From the NCBI GenBank assembly GCA_016720585.1, contig JADKKH010000004.1:372001-436000 (forward strand): 64,000 nt of DNA, given 5' to 3'. This stretch comes from Chitinophagaceae bacterium (lineage in GTDB: Bacteria; Bacteroidota; Bacteroidia; Chitinophagales; Chitinophagaceae). A model generated the notes under the pieces. It was not told the origin of the DNA. It made no database searches and saw nothing but the letters and a program-made list of their open reading frames with translations. Shown piece after piece: positions 62,581 to 64,000 of this stretch (the stretch's first letter is position 1; each line of letters begins with the position of its first letter). The position numbers and the translations under genes are program-made.

Positions 62581-63319
62581 TAAAATTTAGCATTTGCTTT
62601 TTGCCATTCGTTCCCCAATCTTTGGATGCTTTTTCAAGGATTTCCATTAAAGCAGTTCGATTCACTTTTTTCCCCTTAGTAGCAGGAATAACTTTATTCA
62701 TCTTTACATCAAAAACTTCCACTTTGGAGGCAAACCAGGTGGCATGTAACCGGGGTATGCCCATACCAAGTATCATACCAGGCAAGCCCTGTATTCCTTC
62801 CGGTCCTCCGCATATTAATAATTCGTCTGTATAAAAAGCAAATATGGCAATACTGTCATTCAATATCCCAACAGCCTTGTGGCAATCATAGCCGGCTATG
62901 GTTCTGACATCAGCTGTAATTTTCCATTTTATTTTCAACAAGCTGTCTTCTACCAGCATAGTTTCTTCGAAAACAGGTTTTTGAGAAATAGAAATGCCTC
63001 TTTTATAATCCGTATAAACAATATTCTTATCTGCCATCGGTCGGTACCAGCTCCGTGGGTCTACTGGTACATCCTTACCCGGTTGATATAATGACTTACT
63101 CGTGTCGCCGGTGAATTCATGATAACTAACCATAGATACAGGATAGCGTTCTTTGTTTTGTTCATACCAGCTATTACCTTCCTGTAATTCCTTCATTAAC
63201 TGGCGGACACTGGTAGTTTTTACATATTCTACTTTGATGGTAGCAAAAAAACGTGCCTGCGCAAAAACATTTTTTATTACCAGGCTTATAGTTACAAAAA
63301 GTAAGATTCGCTTTATCAT
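62573..63319 (-). CDS. GLPGLI-family exported protein
   Basis: A 248-residue protein with a signal peptide (MIKRILLFVTISLVIKNVFAQ). The name-giving motif reads EGIQGLPGMILGM, followed by LHATWFASKVEVFD; before it lie KITADVRTIAGYDCHKAVG and FAFYTDELLICGGPEG. GLPGLI proteins are Bacteroidota-specific and their role is unknown, though they are often next to TonB-dependent receptors. It overlaps the outer-membrane protein gene by four bases (ATGA), and ends inside the amylase region by a convergent 8-base overlap. Confidence 0.9.
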   Translation of the reverse strand: MIKRILLFVTISLVIKNVFAQARFFATIKVEYVKTTSVRQLMKELQEGNSWYEQNKERYPVSMVSYHEFTGDTSKSLYQPGKDVPVDPRSWYRPMADKNIVYTDYKRGISISQKPVFEETMLVEDSLLKIKWKITADVRTIAGYDCHKAVGILNDSIAIFAFYTDELLICGGPEGIQGLPGMILGMGIPRLHATWFASKVEVFDVKMNKVIPATKGKKVNRTALMEILEKASKDWGTNGKKQMLNFII

Positions 63320-64000
63320 TTGGTTTCACCTCCCGGCATTTTATTAAACGACCATTCAAATTTTAATAGAAAGTAACGGCTGATGCGCTGAAAACTGTCA
63401 TCAGAGATAAATGTATTATTGATGGTTCTGGTAAAGCCCTGGTTATCATCCAATATATCATTGGCGATAAAACTGATCTTGCCTGCATCTTTTTTGAAAA
63501 TATTTTTTGACACCCCGGCATTCCATATTACGAGATTGGTATTGGTTGCAAAGGCATTGATACGTTGGCGCAGGTCGGCATTGAGATTTGTGCTGACTTC
63601 TAATTTCCAGGGTAATGTTATTTCTGCATCTAACCGTCCACCATAGGTAAAATAGTTATTGTCAATACTGGATGACAGGGAAGATTTGGAAGAATTAAAT
63701 CCTACGGAAGGGCTGATGCTAAAATCAAATTTATCTTCAGATTCAATGCCCAGTCTCAGATTAAGGTTTACACTAAACGATTTGGTAGTAGCCTTTTGAC
63801 TATTGATAAAATTAATATTCCGGGCTCCGTTTGCATTTGTACCAAAACCATATTGCAGCTTTTTATTTCCACTTTTAAAGACTCCACCACCTTTATTCCA
63901 GTTACCTCCAAAATTCCAGTTAGTATTGCCATTCACATTTACAGGATAGTAGGTCCTTTTACCTGTTACAGGTTCTATTGAATTAAACTGTGTAATAGCA
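63316..64000 (-). CDS. Outer-membrane beta-barrel (TonB-receptor-like) protein, C-terminal part
   Basis: Only the C-terminus is in the window; the frame is open to base 64000. The visible 228 residues form alternating strands rich in Asn, Phe and Tyr (WNFGGNWNKGGGVFKSGNKK, NLNLRLGIESEDKFDFSISP, NNYFTYGGRLDAEITLPWKL), and the last segment FQRISRYFLLKFEWSFNKMP is the usual C-terminal barrel strand. This fits OMP_b-brl_3, the class of proteins with a carboxypeptidase-like plug that are similar to TonB receptors. It is co-translated with the GLPGLI gene. Confidence 0.8.
   Translation of the reverse strand, partial: AITQFNSIEPVTGKRTYYPVNVNGNTNWNFGGNWNKGGGVFKSGNKKLQYGFGTNANGARNINFINSQKATTKSFSVNLNLRLGIESEDKFDFSISPSVGFNSSKSSLSSSIDNNYFTYGGRLDAEITLPWKLEVSTNLNADLRQRINAFATNTNLVIWNAGVSKNIFKKDAGKISFIANDILDDNQGFTRTINNTFISDDSFQRISRYFLLKFEWSFNKMPGGETK

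Overview
The window is a stretch of Bacteroidota chromosome, most likely from the class Chitinophagia (Chitinophagaceae-like). The evidence is the family content: GLPGLI next to a TonB-type outer-membrane barrel, DUF4476, DUF6370, DUF2851, DUF2891, a very long signal peptidase I, signal peptides ending in AQ, and promoters of the TTTG / TAnnTTTG type. I saw no rRNA, tRNA, CRISPR array, insertion sequence, phage or integron, so this looks like ordinary core and semi-accessory chromosome.

Layout. 1-8.03 kb holds small secreted or stress genes: DUF4476 repeats, a double-Tudor secreted protein, a triple-LCCL protein, a Tat/lipoprotein M24 peptidase, a META lipoprotein, DUF2007, an SDR, and cbpM with cbpA. 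Nearly every longer gene here is broken by one-base indels, several of them in homopolymers, while nothing from 8.3 to 64 kb is broken. 8.3-13.5 kb holds an L,D-transpeptidase, two secreted unknowns and a six-hairpin glycosidase. 13.6-19.4 kb is a tight five-gene acyl-CoA operon (SDR, ACAD10/11-type dehydrogenase, aminoglycoside-phosphotransferase-like kinase, 3-hydroxyacyl-CoA dehydrogenase, long acyl-CoA dehydrogenase) that resembles a 4-hydroxyacyl-CoA (levulinate/gamma-hydroxy acid) degradation route. 19.5-30 kb holds a Ca2+-type P-ATPase, a nucleotide cyclase/TPR protein, a DDAH-like hydrolase, a cold-shock-domain protein, two GNATs, a metallophosphatase and a lipoprotein.

30.3-52.2 kb is mostly housekeeping: pdhB, an NtrC-like regulator without a DNA-binding domain, lepB, cdd, ogt, csaA, a Gfo/Idh/MocA oxidoreductase, SirB1-like, DUF2891, a methyltransferase, topA, a GDSL esterase, an alpha/beta hydrolase, a DUF2520 Rossmann protein, ferredoxin, iscX, kdsC-like, ubiA-like, maf, DUF2851, OsmC and lipA. 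52.2-62.6 kb is a carbohydrate block: phosphodiester glycosidase, ROK kinase, FucP-type sugar importer, glgA, glgC, SLC45-type sugar transporter and a secreted SusA-like GH13 amylase, which together would take up maltodextrin/glucose and store it as glycogen. The window ends in a GLPGLI protein and the C-terminus of an outer-membrane barrel.

The points most worth following are the candidate 4-hydroxyacyl-CoA operon, the response regulator with GSFTSA in place of GAFTGA and no HTH, the ROK kinase lacking its zinc cysteines behind a terminator-like leader hairpin, and two apparently leaderless promoters (lipA and the DUF2891 gene) with identical geometry.
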